DNA of 64,000 bases from IMG/VR virus record IMGVR_UViG_3300048834_000246, positions 1-64,000 of that record. One strand, 5' to 3'. The stretch is from a virus. The first letter of the stretch is position 1. Each line of letters opens with the position of its first letter. This document shows positions 30,701 to 38,767 of the stretch, piece by piece. The position numbers and the translations under genes are program-made. The notes under the pieces were generated by a model. The model saw nothing but the letters and a program-made list of their open reading frames with translations. It had not been told where the DNA came from and ran no database searches.

Positions 30701-31303
30701 GGTGGAGGTAATACGTTCAAAGCAACTTTTGAACTTGACACCGCAGAAGCAGCGGCGAAGAAAACCGAAGCCCAAACGTGGGGGCTAACGTGGGCCGGAG
30801 CAGTCTATGAATCTGACTTCAATATTAATAGTATTGACGCAACAAATAAAGCAAATACAGCCTTTATGTCTGGGTTCAATTGGGCTGGGTCACTCTTTAC
30901 CGCAACGTTTAGTGTTAATATTAGCCCATTAGAAACGGCGCTTGTCCGAGTGAGAGAAATCGCCCAAGAAATTTCAGACGTGATGCCTCACTCTCCGGCG
31001 CGAAAAGGGCCGCTTCGTGAAGAAATTAGTTTCCAGTATATCGCGGATAACTTCGGTTCCGTGGCCGATCAGCTTGCGCTTCACGCACAAGCAAGTGCAG
31101 CAACAGTGGCCGGAAGCTTTGACCGTGCGTATAATGCACAACCAACAATGGGAGTACGGGCACCGGCATCTGCTGTGCATAACACATTCAACTATGCGGT
31201 AACAGCGGAAGACCTGGCGCGGCTTCAAAAGAAATCAGAACAAGGTCTTATGACTGTTGCGGAAACTGATAAAGAAATTCGTATGACATTGGGAATGGTG
31301 TAA
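27713..31303 (+). CDS. Tape measure protein
   Basis: This is a 1196-residue protein, the longest of the tail block. The N-terminal region is a TMP domain (ELEVLITANASQAKSELNEVSRSF; EQLAREGFTGEQILGDWTDAAVNFA; YVGAIASELGIPLEEMATSLSYLQSIG). Hydrophobic segments occur about residues 355-440 (IVQIAAIAITGLAGAMMILSGAIMVF). The C-terminal half carries two similar GTVSIEAGI/GTVFIDG-type units. Its length sets the tail length. It should be threaded by the chaperones encoded just before it. Confidence 0.93.
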   Translation: MATRVAELEVLITANASQAKSELNEVSRSFHNIIAGGALLGAGRGIVGWFKDAITSGAAFEQTMIRVDQLATGAAVGVDALTKKAFQVDQMTIYSAQQIAEAMEQLAREGFTGEQILGDWTDAAVNFAAVINEDVVSSANIMGQVARVFKEEGLEAAEVADILSQAILRSGRSAAEFMTGFQYVGAIASELGIPLEEMATSLSYLQSIGIKGRSAGTGLRSMFLELAAGSDAFGMSHGVQAFDPVTGDFVGMPKIIDQFGQLLDGMSKAEGLQFIGDIFGKPAASPLYALFTGGIEAYEAHNEKMRDLGSAATFMEKLMDTIAGSLDRFQAASSNFARAMGVIAGNILKPFIDIMTILLGVMTDAPRIVQIAAIAITGLAGAMMILSGAIMVFKGLGGMAILFSAFKIMGVVALASSFGLLALIGAVILFRDKLGGWGESIKEAFGPFMNILEYLSSINQANNPVQKFLGAMDDGPLKTFAIGAGRVVEALADLWYFISQGDWDRFWRRLPGELRQAAGGFDIMFDAIGDVDWSEKILSAIQWTGENIVFPMIVATFEVGMALAGDLAKWAGNLWGWVQSKIFGEDDGVGGAALDALTGRRGRGSSDTEYKLPFGTVSIEAGIQLTGTILAAAGNLWGWVKANLQTGGTTSYSPTGIYADGGTGEQIMSGSKDNTLFIGTVFIDGVVSAAESLLTGLESFVPGLITKVTSFFTLDSETGEASITLGSIKINLIPELAEGVDDDLFETLSSVFQVTPEMAIEIENFGEELGTLLGTVLGSVLGADFLNENNVELTGPSDEEWANAFSAFADGFARGFRMAIKNTLEEDLLTFLNEDLLGFWNEILGLFQKIPIVGGAFEDRELMAWMDENGNVMIGFMEDYELFLQEQADGNPPEVMLPPPLFLMPGDMGNLDDRSSNAWNTMFNQGKYGGPSDDSDYVFHSPGEGYAIPQAPSYTPPPITAEEQVIPARLELDTTDALAKLASLIGGGGTSKAKYVGGGNTFKATFELDTAEAAAKKTEAQTWGLTWAGAVYESDFNINSIDATNKANTAFMSGFNWAGSLFTATFSVNISPLETALVRVREIAQEISDVMPHSPARKGPLREEISFQYIADNFGSVADQLALHAQASAATVAGSFDRAYNAQPTMGVRAPASAVHNTFNYAVTAEDLARLQKKSEQGLMTVAETDKEIRMTLGMV

Positions 31304-31306
31304 TCT

Positions 31307-33913
31307 ATGGCGTCTTTCGGACCTAGAACGTATGGTTATGTAAACAGTGGTACAAGCGAAGGCTATGCCATTGTTCTCGAAAATTATGCACGCTCATATA
31401 GCGAAAATCAAAACTCCGCCCATATGTGGGCGGTTACTTTGCGTGGCCGTGTCGGTAGAGTGTCGGCTGTGGAAGGCAACCCCTCATTTAGATTTGTTAT
31501 TTGGGAAAATAATTCTAGTTATGAACCGACTACAACTCGGGCGTATGGGGAAGAGGAAACATCATCAACTGATCTTACATCCGGATCGACCGGAGCCGTG
31601 TACACTTCTGATATTGTTTCAGCAGCCGGTTCTCCCACGAACGACTCTGCACAGCTTTGGGCTGGTAAAAGTTATAGTTTAGGTATTCAGTCAGACCATG
31701 CAGACCTCCATGTGGCAATGATTTTCGCCGCAAGTATTTCTAAAGTAAACGAGAACATCTACCAACGACAGTCTGCGGAAAACGCAACTATTCCGCCAAG
31801 CACATTTGGTACGGCATCCGTAGCATACGGTCAAGGGCATCTTACTGTTTGGACAGAAGGATACGCAAACGAACCACCTCGCGTGCCGGTTGATCGTGTA
31901 CCTAGCGGAACTATCAGTGATGCAACTCCTACGTTCACATCAACGTTCCGAGATAGAAACGGGGCGTGGGGAACGGCGAACTCTGGATATGATTCGGGTG
32001 ATGTCATCAACCGGTATCGTATTCAAGTTCGTCGTGTTTCTGATGAAACAATTATGTGGGCACCTAGTTCGTTTAGTGCCACATCTACTGAAAAGACAAA
32101 CAATGCTACTTCGAAAGTTTATGCTGGTTCGGCTCTTTCGTTGGGAACAACATATGAGTGGAGAATTCAGCATCAAGATATGTTTGAAGAGTGGGGTGAC
32201 TATTCCGATTGGTTAGAATTTACCCCGGCACAAGCGGGGTATGTCTTTACCAATGCGTCGTCACCAACTGGTAAACAAGAAGTAATTACCGGTATTACGT
32301 TCGGTGGTTCATGGACACACCAAAGTTCTACGTCTACAAATGCGGTGCAGGTTCGAATAAAAGAAAACGGAACCGTTGTTCAAACAAGCGGAACTATTAC
32401 TAAAACAGTAGTGTCAGCGGTGTCTCCTGGAACTGCATTTACCGTATCCTGGGCTGATACCGGGTTTAGCTCGTTGGATTGGGGTAGAAACTATACCTAT
32501 GAGATTCGGGCACGGGATACTTCAAATGTGTGGTCTGACTGGTCTGATGGAAGAGCATTCAATACAAACGCGTCTCCTAGCACACCATCTAACCTTATTC
32601 CCTCGAATGGGAGTACCTCTACGAGCTATCCGCTCCTACGATGTAGTGCGTCTGATCCGGACTCTGACGACGACGGGGCAAGTCTTACTGTTAAAGCAAT
32701 TATTACTCGTCCAAATCTATCAACTGTAACTGTAACGCTACCATACGTAAGCGGAGAGTATCAATATCAAACAACGGGTACGGAAATTACGGCAACTGGA
32801 ACATATTCCTGGGTAGCATATAGTTATGACGGAACATTATATTCCGGAGAGCAGACAGTAGAAGCGAACGCTGATAAATCGTCCGCGGGTACGTTTGTGT
32901 ATGCGACCGGCCCTACGGTAACTATTACGTCTCCTACGGAGGCGGAAGTTATTGAGACAATTGATCCTACGATTACGTTTAGTGTCTCGGGCGGAACTCA
33001 GGTTGAGTACCGAGTTATTATCACACAGGTAAGCGATAGTGCAGTTGCGTATGATTCCGGTTGGGTTGTTGATACAGCAACGTCTCACGATGTTCCATTA
33101 GGGTATTTAGATAATGAGACGGAATATACGCTTGTTGTTCAAGTTGAGGATAACTTAGCCTTAATCGGTATTTCAGGGGAACGAGCGTTCGAAATTGATT
33201 ACCCCCCTGTGCCAGCACTAACAAACTTCCAAGCTAACCCGATGCAGGTAACAACGGACACTGTTCCATCAGCGATTCGCTTGACTTGGGATGCTTCTAT
33301 TGAACCGGCACCGTGGTTTGTTCGCTATATTCTACGAAGAAGTGACTTAACTAACCCACTTGCATATATTTCTAGCCAGTCTCAAACCGAATACGTTGAT
33401 TATCTCCCGGTGTCCGGGGAGAGCTACACATATACAATTCGACAAGTCAATGTTATCGACGGTCTAAACTTGGCTGGTCCTACGGTATCTGCGGAAGCTT
33501 CTATTGATTTAGAAGGTGTAGTTCTATGTTCTGTAACAAGCCCAAGCACCCTTCGAGCTAACCTTTCTTTCGGGGAAAGCCGAAGCCACCGCTTTACGAA
33601 CAATGACCAAATTTATCTTCCCTGGGGGGCTACGAAACCAACTACGGTACGAGGAAATATTAAATACTGGACAACATCCGGTCGGTACAAACTTATTGAT
33701 GATAACCGAATCGGAGTTACCGCAGCACAGCGGGTGCAAGAACTTGAGGATATTCTTAACTCTGGTAATATTCTTTGCTACCGAGATTCTCGGGGGCGGA
33801 AACGGTTTGTTGTTCCAGAACGAGAAGGTACAGAATTTAGTGACGAATTTTTCCTTCAATCAGAAGTAACTTTGGCACTTAGAGAAGAAGCATACGAAGA
33901 GGGCGAATCTTAA
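31307..33913 (+). CDS. Minor tail protein with fibronectin-like domains
   Basis: This is an 868-residue beta-rich protein after the tape measure gene. The N-terminal about 190 residues form a first beta domain. Residues about 200-650 carry several FN3/Ig-like modules (YEWRIQHQDMFEEWGDYSDW; YTYEIRARDTSNVWSDWSDG; TYSWVAYSYDG). The end (about 720-868; RSHRFTNNDQIYLPWGATKPTTVRGNIKYWTTSG, then FVVPEREG) resembles distal tail proteins. It probably forms the tail tip. The stop overlaps the next start. Confidence 0.75.
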   Translation: MASFGPRTYGYVNSGTSEGYAIVLENYARSYSENQNSAHMWAVTLRGRVGRVSAVEGNPSFRFVIWENNSSYEPTTTRAYGEEETSSTDLTSGSTGAVYTSDIVSAAGSPTNDSAQLWAGKSYSLGIQSDHADLHVAMIFAASISKVNENIYQRQSAENATIPPSTFGTASVAYGQGHLTVWTEGYANEPPRVPVDRVPSGTISDATPTFTSTFRDRNGAWGTANSGYDSGDVINRYRIQVRRVSDETIMWAPSSFSATSTEKTNNATSKVYAGSALSLGTTYEWRIQHQDMFEEWGDYSDWLEFTPAQAGYVFTNASSPTGKQEVITGITFGGSWTHQSSTSTNAVQVRIKENGTVVQTSGTITKTVVSAVSPGTAFTVSWADTGFSSLDWGRNYTYEIRARDTSNVWSDWSDGRAFNTNASPSTPSNLIPSNGSTSTSYPLLRCSASDPDSDDDGASLTVKAIITRPNLSTVTVTLPYVSGEYQYQTTGTEITATGTYSWVAYSYDGTLYSGEQTVEANADKSSAGTFVYATGPTVTITSPTEAEVIETIDPTITFSVSGGTQVEYRVIITQVSDSAVAYDSGWVVDTATSHDVPLGYLDNETEYTLVVQVEDNLALIGISGERAFEIDYPPVPALTNFQANPMQVTTDTVPSAIRLTWDASIEPAPWFVRYILRRSDLTNPLAYISSQSQTEYVDYLPVSGESYTYTIRQVNVIDGLNLAGPTVSAEASIDLEGVVLCSVTSPSTLRANLSFGESRSHRFTNNDQIYLPWGATKPTTVRGNIKYWTTSGRYKLIDDNRIGVTAAQRVQELEDILNSGNILCYRDSRGRKRFVVPEREGTEFSDEFFLQSEVTLALREEAYEEGES

Positions 33914-35034
33914 TGGCACAGCCGGTTGGCGGAACCGTTACAATTGATGCGCGATTATGGGTATCTGATCGGTCAGGAAATCTTATTCGAGATATTACCC
34001 GCTATGTAGACTCGGGTTTTGTCGATTGGGATGCTGACCGGTCAGGCGGCTCTCCGATGGGCTGCGAGTTTGTTTTGTCAAAAACGAATTTACTCACCCC
34101 CTGGAAAGACTACCTTATTCCGTTTCAAACACTGACTTACGATTCTGGCGTAACCGTACGTGCGCAAATGGGTCACTTTATGGTCATGCCATACGGAGAA
34201 ACGCATTCGGCTATTGACGAGCGAAGTACCGTAACAGGGCGTGATCTTACAATTGTTCCTGCGTTATCTAAGTATCTAGACAGAGAAAACTTTTCTGCAT
34301 CAACAAACCTTGTCACCCTACAAACGGGAATTCTTACCGATTTAGGTTTAACAAAATATAATTTTCCGTCAACATCAAAGGTTCTTGGGTCAGCTAAAAG
34401 TTTTGGAGTTGGGACGACAAAACTTCAAGCAATGAACCACTTCTTTCACCGATTTGGGTGGTATCGGCTTTTTATGGAGTTGGACGGAACGCTACGCTCT
34501 CTACCTTATCGCAAATTATCTACGTCACAGCCTTCTAAACTGTATACCGAAGACCATATTGTTGATTTGTTAGAAGTAGACACCCCACCAACCGATAAAT
34601 TTGCGAATATTATTATTCTTCAAAAAGAAATTGAAGGCGGCGGGTCTATTCAGTCTATTGCAAGAGAAGACAGTCCAACCGTTCCGTGGAGTACCGTTTC
34701 ATTAGGAATTGATATTGTTCGAGGGCCGGAAACAGTTACCGATGTAGAAGATCAAACATCCCTTGATTTACTTGCACAGTCTGAACTCGATAACGCTGCT
34801 GCGTATGAGAAAATTATTCAACTTCGCACGCTTCCCGATCCAAACCAAGAAATCTACAGAACGGTAGACCTTTATCTTACAGGAGCAAAAGAACATCTGA
34901 ACGGTCGTTATCGTGTCTCGGCGTGGAGAATCGGGTTTACTCCGAACGACGCGTTGGTAGACTTAACTCTCAGCCGTGTGGCGAGGTTTGTTGATAACTT
35001 ATTGGTGCCTGGTCAAGGACTATTGGATATATAA
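33913..35034 (+). CDS. Tail hub / tail-associated protein
   Basis: This is a 373-residue protein. Its N-terminus (DARLWVSDRSGNLIRDITRYVDSGFVDWDADRSGGSP), a YTEDHIVDLLEVDTPPTDKFANIIIL centre and a C-terminal VDLYLTG.. NGRYRVSAWRIGFTPNDALVDLTLSRV follow the layout of phage gp27/gp44-like hub proteins. They are placed below the tube and above the tip. No protease motif is evident. Confidence 0.7.
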   Translation: MAQPVGGTVTIDARLWVSDRSGNLIRDITRYVDSGFVDWDADRSGGSPMGCEFVLSKTNLLTPWKDYLIPFQTLTYDSGVTVRAQMGHFMVMPYGETHSAIDERSTVTGRDLTIVPALSKYLDRENFSASTNLVTLQTGILTDLGLTKYNFPSTSKVLGSAKSFGVGTTKLQAMNHFFHRFGWYRLFMELDGTLRSLPYRKLSTSQPSKLYTEDHIVDLLEVDTPPTDKFANIIILQKEIEGGGSIQSIAREDSPTVPWSTVSLGIDIVRGPETVTDVEDQTSLDLLAQSELDNAAAYEKIIQLRTLPDPNQEIYRTVDLYLTGAKEHLNGRYRVSAWRIGFTPNDALVDLTLSRVARFVDNLLVPGQGLLDI

Positions 35035-35035
35035 T

Positions 35036-35638
35036 ATGTCATATGGAAAAAGCCTAGCACAAACTATTATCTCCGCTGTGCGACAGGAAATGTCTCGGTA
35101 CATTGATGTGTATTCGGCGGTTGTTACGGCCATTGACACAATCGGAGACGGCCTTCAAATTCGTAAGCTTGGCGAAACAACTGCGAGTGAAGAACGATAC
35201 GCACGATTGTCGGACCATTATGTTATCGTTGACGATGAAGTATTAGTATTAGAAATTCGACAGAAACCATACATTCTCGGAAAAATTAAATCCGGGGTAG
35301 AGACGGCTCCTACAATTACCGTTCTATCTCCGGCTGGAACCGGGGCTACTGGTCAGATTCTTTCTGGTGGCACGGATTATGCCGGGGAAATTGAGCTTGA
35401 GGCCGGTAGCGCTTCCCTTTCTTCCGGAAATGTTTTGACCTTTAATTTTGGTCAAGAAAAACCCGATGTAAATTATAATATTCTTCTCTCCCCCACAACA
35501 AACGCATCTGGTGACTTGCAAGCCCGATATAATACCGTTTCTCGTACGGTAAATGGATGGAATCTCAATTTCCGGGTTGCCCCAACTGCGAAAGCAACCT
35601 ATAGATTCGCTTATTTTATTCGTCAATCCAAACGATAA
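35036..35638 (+). CDS. Tail tip / baseplate-type protein
   Basis: The ATG at 35036, two bases after the previous stop, gives 200 residues. Residues about 1-90 form an OB-like domain (IGDGLQIRKLGETTASEERYARLSDHYVIVDDEVLVLEI), typical of small tail hub accessories. The C-terminal half is a beta domain with an LTFNFGQEKPDVNYNILLSPTTNASG segment, like receptor-binding heads that end in a short jelly-roll. It is probably a tail-tip or short fibre component. Confidence 0.65.
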   Translation: MSYGKSLAQTIISAVRQEMSRYIDVYSAVVTAIDTIGDGLQIRKLGETTASEERYARLSDHYVIVDDEVLVLEIRQKPYILGKIKSGVETAPTITVLSPAGTGATGQILSGGTDYAGEIELEAGSASLSSGNVLTFNFGQEKPDVNYNILLSPTTNASGDLQARYNTVSRTVNGWNLNFRVAPTAKATYRFAYFIRQSKR

Positions 35639-35648
35639 GAGTTGCTAT

Positions 35649-35675
35649 TTTTAGTAAAGTGTGTTAGACTATAAT
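35649..35675 (+). promoter_or_regulatory. Possible promoter of the lysis block
   Basis: TATAAT (35670-35675) is a perfect -10, but the -35 is weak (TTTAGT at 15 bp or TTGCTA at 22 bp). It is located 25 bases before the gene at 35700, so an activator may be required. Confidence 0.45.
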
Positions 35676-35699
35676 CTATAATTAGGATTATGGGGGTAT

Positions 35700-36344
35700 A
35701 TGTCTAACCTATCTTTACAATCGTTAGGGGATGTGTCGTGGGACACCTGGCGAGAAATTCTTAAAGAAGCAGATAGTCCAATTCTTGAAGAAGGCTCTCT
35801 AGCCTATGATGCTGCAAAACCGCACACAGCGGTATGCCTTGCAACGTTGAAAAATACATCGGCGTATGGATTATCTGGACTTCCAATCGAATATCATAAT
35901 CCTTTTAATATTAAGTCTACTGGAAGTTTTGCAGGTTATGTAGAGTTTTCTACATATGTCGAAGCCATTACACATTGGAAACAAGATTACTTTCCGGATC
36001 AAAACATTTATGATACGTCGCTGCTGTGGAGCATCGTAAGAGACACTGAATACTTTCTTTCACTAGAATCTAAAAGATTCTATGAAAATAAAGTAGACGG
36101 ATATTTAGATTCTGATGGATCACCAACAGAATCGACACTATTACGGTGGTGGGGGAATACACCACCTGCAAGTCAAAAAATTTTTGATTTGTGGAAACGT
36201 GTAGGGGCCGACACCGGACTCTATCCCCCGGTATATGCTACTTGTGTTGTAGGAAACGGTCTAGAAGTTCTTTTTGTTAATGGACTTCGGATTTATGAAG
36301 ATTATACTACCCACCGACTACGAATATTTGGGGCAACGGTCTAA
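35700..36344 (+). CDS. Glucosaminidase-like/lysis-region protein
   Basis: This is a 214-residue protein. EILKEADSPILEEGSLAYDAAKP.. AVCLATLKNTSAYGL and YHNPFNIKSTGSFAGYVEFSTYVEAITHWK resemble lysozyme-like glucosaminidase domains, where NPFNIK follows the catalytic Glu. Glu25/26 or Glu30/31 could be catalytic. A partner with the same sort of N-terminus is the 515-residue endolysin at 36734. It is located between the tail tip and holin genes. Its role as a tail-tip lysin or second lysin is unsettled. Confidence 0.55.
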   Translation: MSNLSLQSLGDVSWDTWREILKEADSPILEEGSLAYDAAKPHTAVCLATLKNTSAYGLSGLPIEYHNPFNIKSTGSFAGYVEFSTYVEAITHWKQDYFPDQNIYDTSLLWSIVRDTEYFLSLESKRFYENKVDGYLDSDGSPTESTLLRWWGNTPPASQKIFDLWKRVGADTGLYPPVYATCVVGNGLEVLFVNGLRIYEDYTTHRLRIFGATV

Positions 36345-36389
36345 TATGTTGCCTCATACTACAATACAAGTGGGTTAAGGTAAATAAAG

Positions 36390-36734
36390 ATGCTAAATTA
36401 TGTGGGATATGTTACAGGGGAACTTAGCCGAATTATCAATACGTCTAATCCCCTTGCTTGGATTCTTGCGCCTGGCGTTTTTGTGGTTTACTGCATACCC
36501 GCTCTTATTAATCGAACGGCGGAAGAACAAAGCCCTGCTCGAAGCAAACAATCAACTTCACGACACAGTTCAACGAATTTGGGAGCTTACCGAAAAGGTG
36601 GACTCGAACAAAAAATTCTCAGACTTAGAAAAGTAGACCCAAATATCTACAACGACCAAGAAGTACAACAAGCGTATTTGACCCTTAACAAAGCAAAACA
36701 ATTAGAGTCGTTGCTTAAATTACAGGGAGAGTAA
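36390..36734 (+). CDS. Small membrane protein, overlapping another frame
   Basis: This is a 114-residue protein with a hydrophobic segment (NPLAWILAPGVFVVYCIPALI, residues about 20-40), a Ser/Arg-rich middle and a helical C-terminus (QEVQQAYLTLNKAKQLESLLKLQ). AAGG lies 12 bases before the ATG. The codon choice is typical of the phage. A second frame (36400-36636) inside it also encodes a TM plus coiled coil. A lysis role (spanin or holin partner) is suggested by position just before the endolysin. Confidence 0.55.
   Translation: MLNYVGYVTGELSRIINTSNPLAWILAPGVFVVYCIPALINRTAEEQSPARSKQSTSRHSSTNLGAYRKGGLEQKILRLRKVDPNIYNDQEVQQAYLTLNKAKQLESLLKLQGE
36400..36636 (+). CDS. Alternative-frame membrane/coiled-coil protein
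   Basis: This 78-residue frame is nested in the 36390 gene. It has a hydrophobic stretch (LIPLLGFLRLAFLWFTAYPLLLI, residues about 16-38) then RRKNKALLEANNQLHDTVQRIWELTEKVD, a classic TM plus coiled coil. Nested lysis genes such as Rz/Rz1 use this layout. It may be real, or only a shadow; neither frame looks random. Confidence 0.4.
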   Translation: MWDMLQGNLAELSIRLIPLLGFLRLAFLWFTAYPLLLIERRKNKALLEANNQLHDTVQRIWELTEKVDSNKKFSDLEK

Positions 36735-38281
36735 TGTATACAACACGTCTTTCAACTACCGGTAAAGGCCACAGCAAAGCTACTCCGAACGAAGCCCTTA
36801 ATTACGCACATCAACGAGGTGCGCAGCGTTGGAATGATGTAGTCCGATTCGTAAATACCGTGTGGGACTACGCAGAACGAATGAATATTCGCCCCGAGGT
36901 TGTATTCGGACAATGGTGCGATGAAACAGACGTAGGGAAATCCTTCTACTGGAATACGCATCTTAACCCAGGTGGTTTGAGAATTACGTATTCGGGTGAA
37001 GCGTCTCGCACATGGGTAAACGGAACAGATGCGGCGTTAGGAATGCTCCACCGGTTAAGTTTATATATTTACGGGTATGAACACGAAGCTATTTCGACGT
37101 TTAGTGAGTTTGACCCTCTTCCAAATGAAGTTGGAAAAGCCGGTTATTTAGGAATCGCTAAGACAGTTCAAGATTTATCTGGACGATGGGCTGCGAACCC
37201 AAACTATGCGAGACAAATTGTAGCGCATCTTAATAATGCGTTTCCGCTAGGGGACGATCAATCAGACAGGAGCAACGACAGTATGGATGACGGTCCTATT
37301 TTTGGAAACGTAGTTCACCCACCGTTTGTAGATAAGTATATTCCAAACTCTCAAACAAGTGCGTGGGATGACCTCGGACAACGAACCCCCCTCGGAGTGT
37401 GTCAACACTCGATGATTGGTTCACTTACCGGAACAGACGGATGGTTTCGCCGTGGAACCGCCAGCAATGGCCTCACAGACTACGGGATCGGTGGTTCTAC
37501 TGACGGAAACCTTGACGGCGTTATTTACCGGTGGAACGATCCTAAAGGTCGTCGGAGTGGTTGGGCAAACGGTTCCTCAGATGGTTTGGAGGGAGACGGC
37601 GTTGCATTCGTTCGTAAGATGGGTATTAATGCGATTAACCGTGATCTTGTTTCGATTGAAAGAAGTGACGGCGGAAATATTAACACACCTATGAGTGACC
37701 GTCAATTTGCGGCTATCTGTGGGCTTACCGCCTATTGGTTCGACCAAGCAGAGGTGCCGTGGGATCAGTTTCCTCTTAACCCCCATGTTAATCTCGTAAC
37801 CCATCTTCTCCATAAAGAAATTGCTACAAAGGATTGCCCGTTCCCCCCTGTGTACAACCGTATTCAGGAGATTCAAAACCGGGTTCGGTCAATTATGAAA
37901 GCGGCACAGGTTCCATCTGTTGTTCCTCCAAAGGAGCTTCCTCCCGAATCTATTCCGGTTCCCGACACGGGTTGGCCTAAGGGTTGGACGACTCCGCAGC
38001 TTGCTGATCGGTGGGGCACTATTCCTAGATTTGAGCCTAACGGAGGCATTGGAGCGTTTTCATTCAACGAAAACCACGCGGTTATCAATGCTTGGGTTGC
38101 GCGTGCAGCCGGGGATGCGAACCGAACACACCACACCGACCTTCCACGGCCTATTGCATGGCACCGCTTAAATGCTGATGATGGGCGTGTAAGCGATGTT
38201 ATTCTCTTCCACGGCAGCGCAGCACGAGCCTGGGCGCTGTACCGACCAGACGTGAATGTGCGTTGGGTTTGGGCTAACTAA
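36734..38281 (+). CDS. Modular endolysin (glucosaminidase-like plus amidase)
   Basis: This is a 515-residue cell-wall hydrolase. Residues about 25-165 form a lysozyme-like glucosaminidase domain (EVVFGQWCDETDVGKSFYWNTHLNPGGL, with Glu53/Glu56-type acids). Residues about 205-390 are an amidase_2-type N-acetylmuramoyl-L-alanine amidase: zinc ligands fit H224 in VCQHSMIGSL and HLLHKEIATKDCP near residues 354-366. Residues about 410-515 form a possible wall-binding domain. It should cut peptidoglycan at the end of infection. It is followed directly by the holin gene. Confidence 0.8.
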   Translation: MYTTRLSTTGKGHSKATPNEALNYAHQRGAQRWNDVVRFVNTVWDYAERMNIRPEVVFGQWCDETDVGKSFYWNTHLNPGGLRITYSGEASRTWVNGTDAALGMLHRLSLYIYGYEHEAISTFSEFDPLPNEVGKAGYLGIAKTVQDLSGRWAANPNYARQIVAHLNNAFPLGDDQSDRSNDSMDDGPIFGNVVHPPFVDKYIPNSQTSAWDDLGQRTPLGVCQHSMIGSLTGTDGWFRRGTASNGLTDYGIGGSTDGNLDGVIYRWNDPKGRRSGWANGSSDGLEGDGVAFVRKMGINAINRDLVSIERSDGGNINTPMSDRQFAAICGLTAYWFDQAEVPWDQFPLNPHVNLVTHLLHKEIATKDCPFPPVYNRIQEIQNRVRSIMKAAQVPSVVPPKELPPESIPVPDTGWPKGWTTPQLADRWGTIPRFEPNGGIGAFSFNENHAVINAWVARAAGDANRTHHTDLPRPIAWHRLNADDGRVSDVILFHGSAARAWALYRPDVNVRWVWAN

Positions 38282-38290
38282 GGATTAATT

Positions 38291-38695
38291 ATGGACGATA
38301 CAACAATTGGCGCAATTACAAACGCTCTCGCAGTTCTCGGTTTACTTTCAATCACGTATGGTAAGTTTATCGGGCCTCGACAGACACGCCTGGTGCAAGC
38401 GGTTATTGATGGGAAACAAATCGAATCTCGTTACCGCCCTGCGGTAAACTTCGTTACCGGGGTAGGTCTTGCAGTAGCCCTCTCCGCATTTTTGGCGGTG
38501 TGGCTCGGTAGTTGGGAAGTGCTTATCATCGGTGTAGTAGCCGGAGTATTCGCCTCAGAAGAAGCCGCGTCTACGCACGACGACGCAAGTAATCAACTAG
38601 CAACTGTGTTCTCAACTGAACAAACAAACGGCACAACAACCTCTAAAACGACTTCCGCAGGACTGCCCCTTGAAATGGCTGTAGACGACAAGTAG
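38291..38695 (+). CDS. Holin
   Basis: This is a 134-residue membrane protein with two to three hydrophobic segments (about residues 8-25, 54-70 and 72-88: FVTGVGLAVALSAFLAVWLG and LIIGVVAGVFAS) and a polar C-terminal tail. Position right after the endolysin and size fit a phage holin that releases the lysin. The N-terminus carries acidic residues before TM1. Confidence 0.75.
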   Translation: MDDTTIGAITNALAVLGLLSITYGKFIGPRQTRLVQAVIDGKQIESRYRPAVNFVTGVGLAVALSAFLAVWLGSWEVLIIGVVAGVFASEEAASTHDDASNQLATVFSTEQTNGTTTSKTTSAGLPLEMAVDDK

Positions 38696-38716
38696 TTCTT
38701 AGTGTAGTATAATTGA

Positions 38717-38750
38717 CCGGAGATACAAGCGTGTCTCCGGTTTTTATTTT
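38717..38750 (+). terminator. Terminator of the late block
   Basis: CCGGAGA (38717-38723) pairs with TCTCCGG (38734-38740), followed by TTTTTATTTT. It is a clear rho-independent terminator. A TATAAT at 38708-38713 just upstream lacks a good -35. Confidence 0.9.
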
Positions 38751-38767
38751 GTAAAAAAGGATAAATA

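Noticed and set aside
35642-35647. TTGCTA as -35 for the 35670 TATAAT
   Set aside because: The spacing of 22 bp is too long for a sigma-70 promoter.
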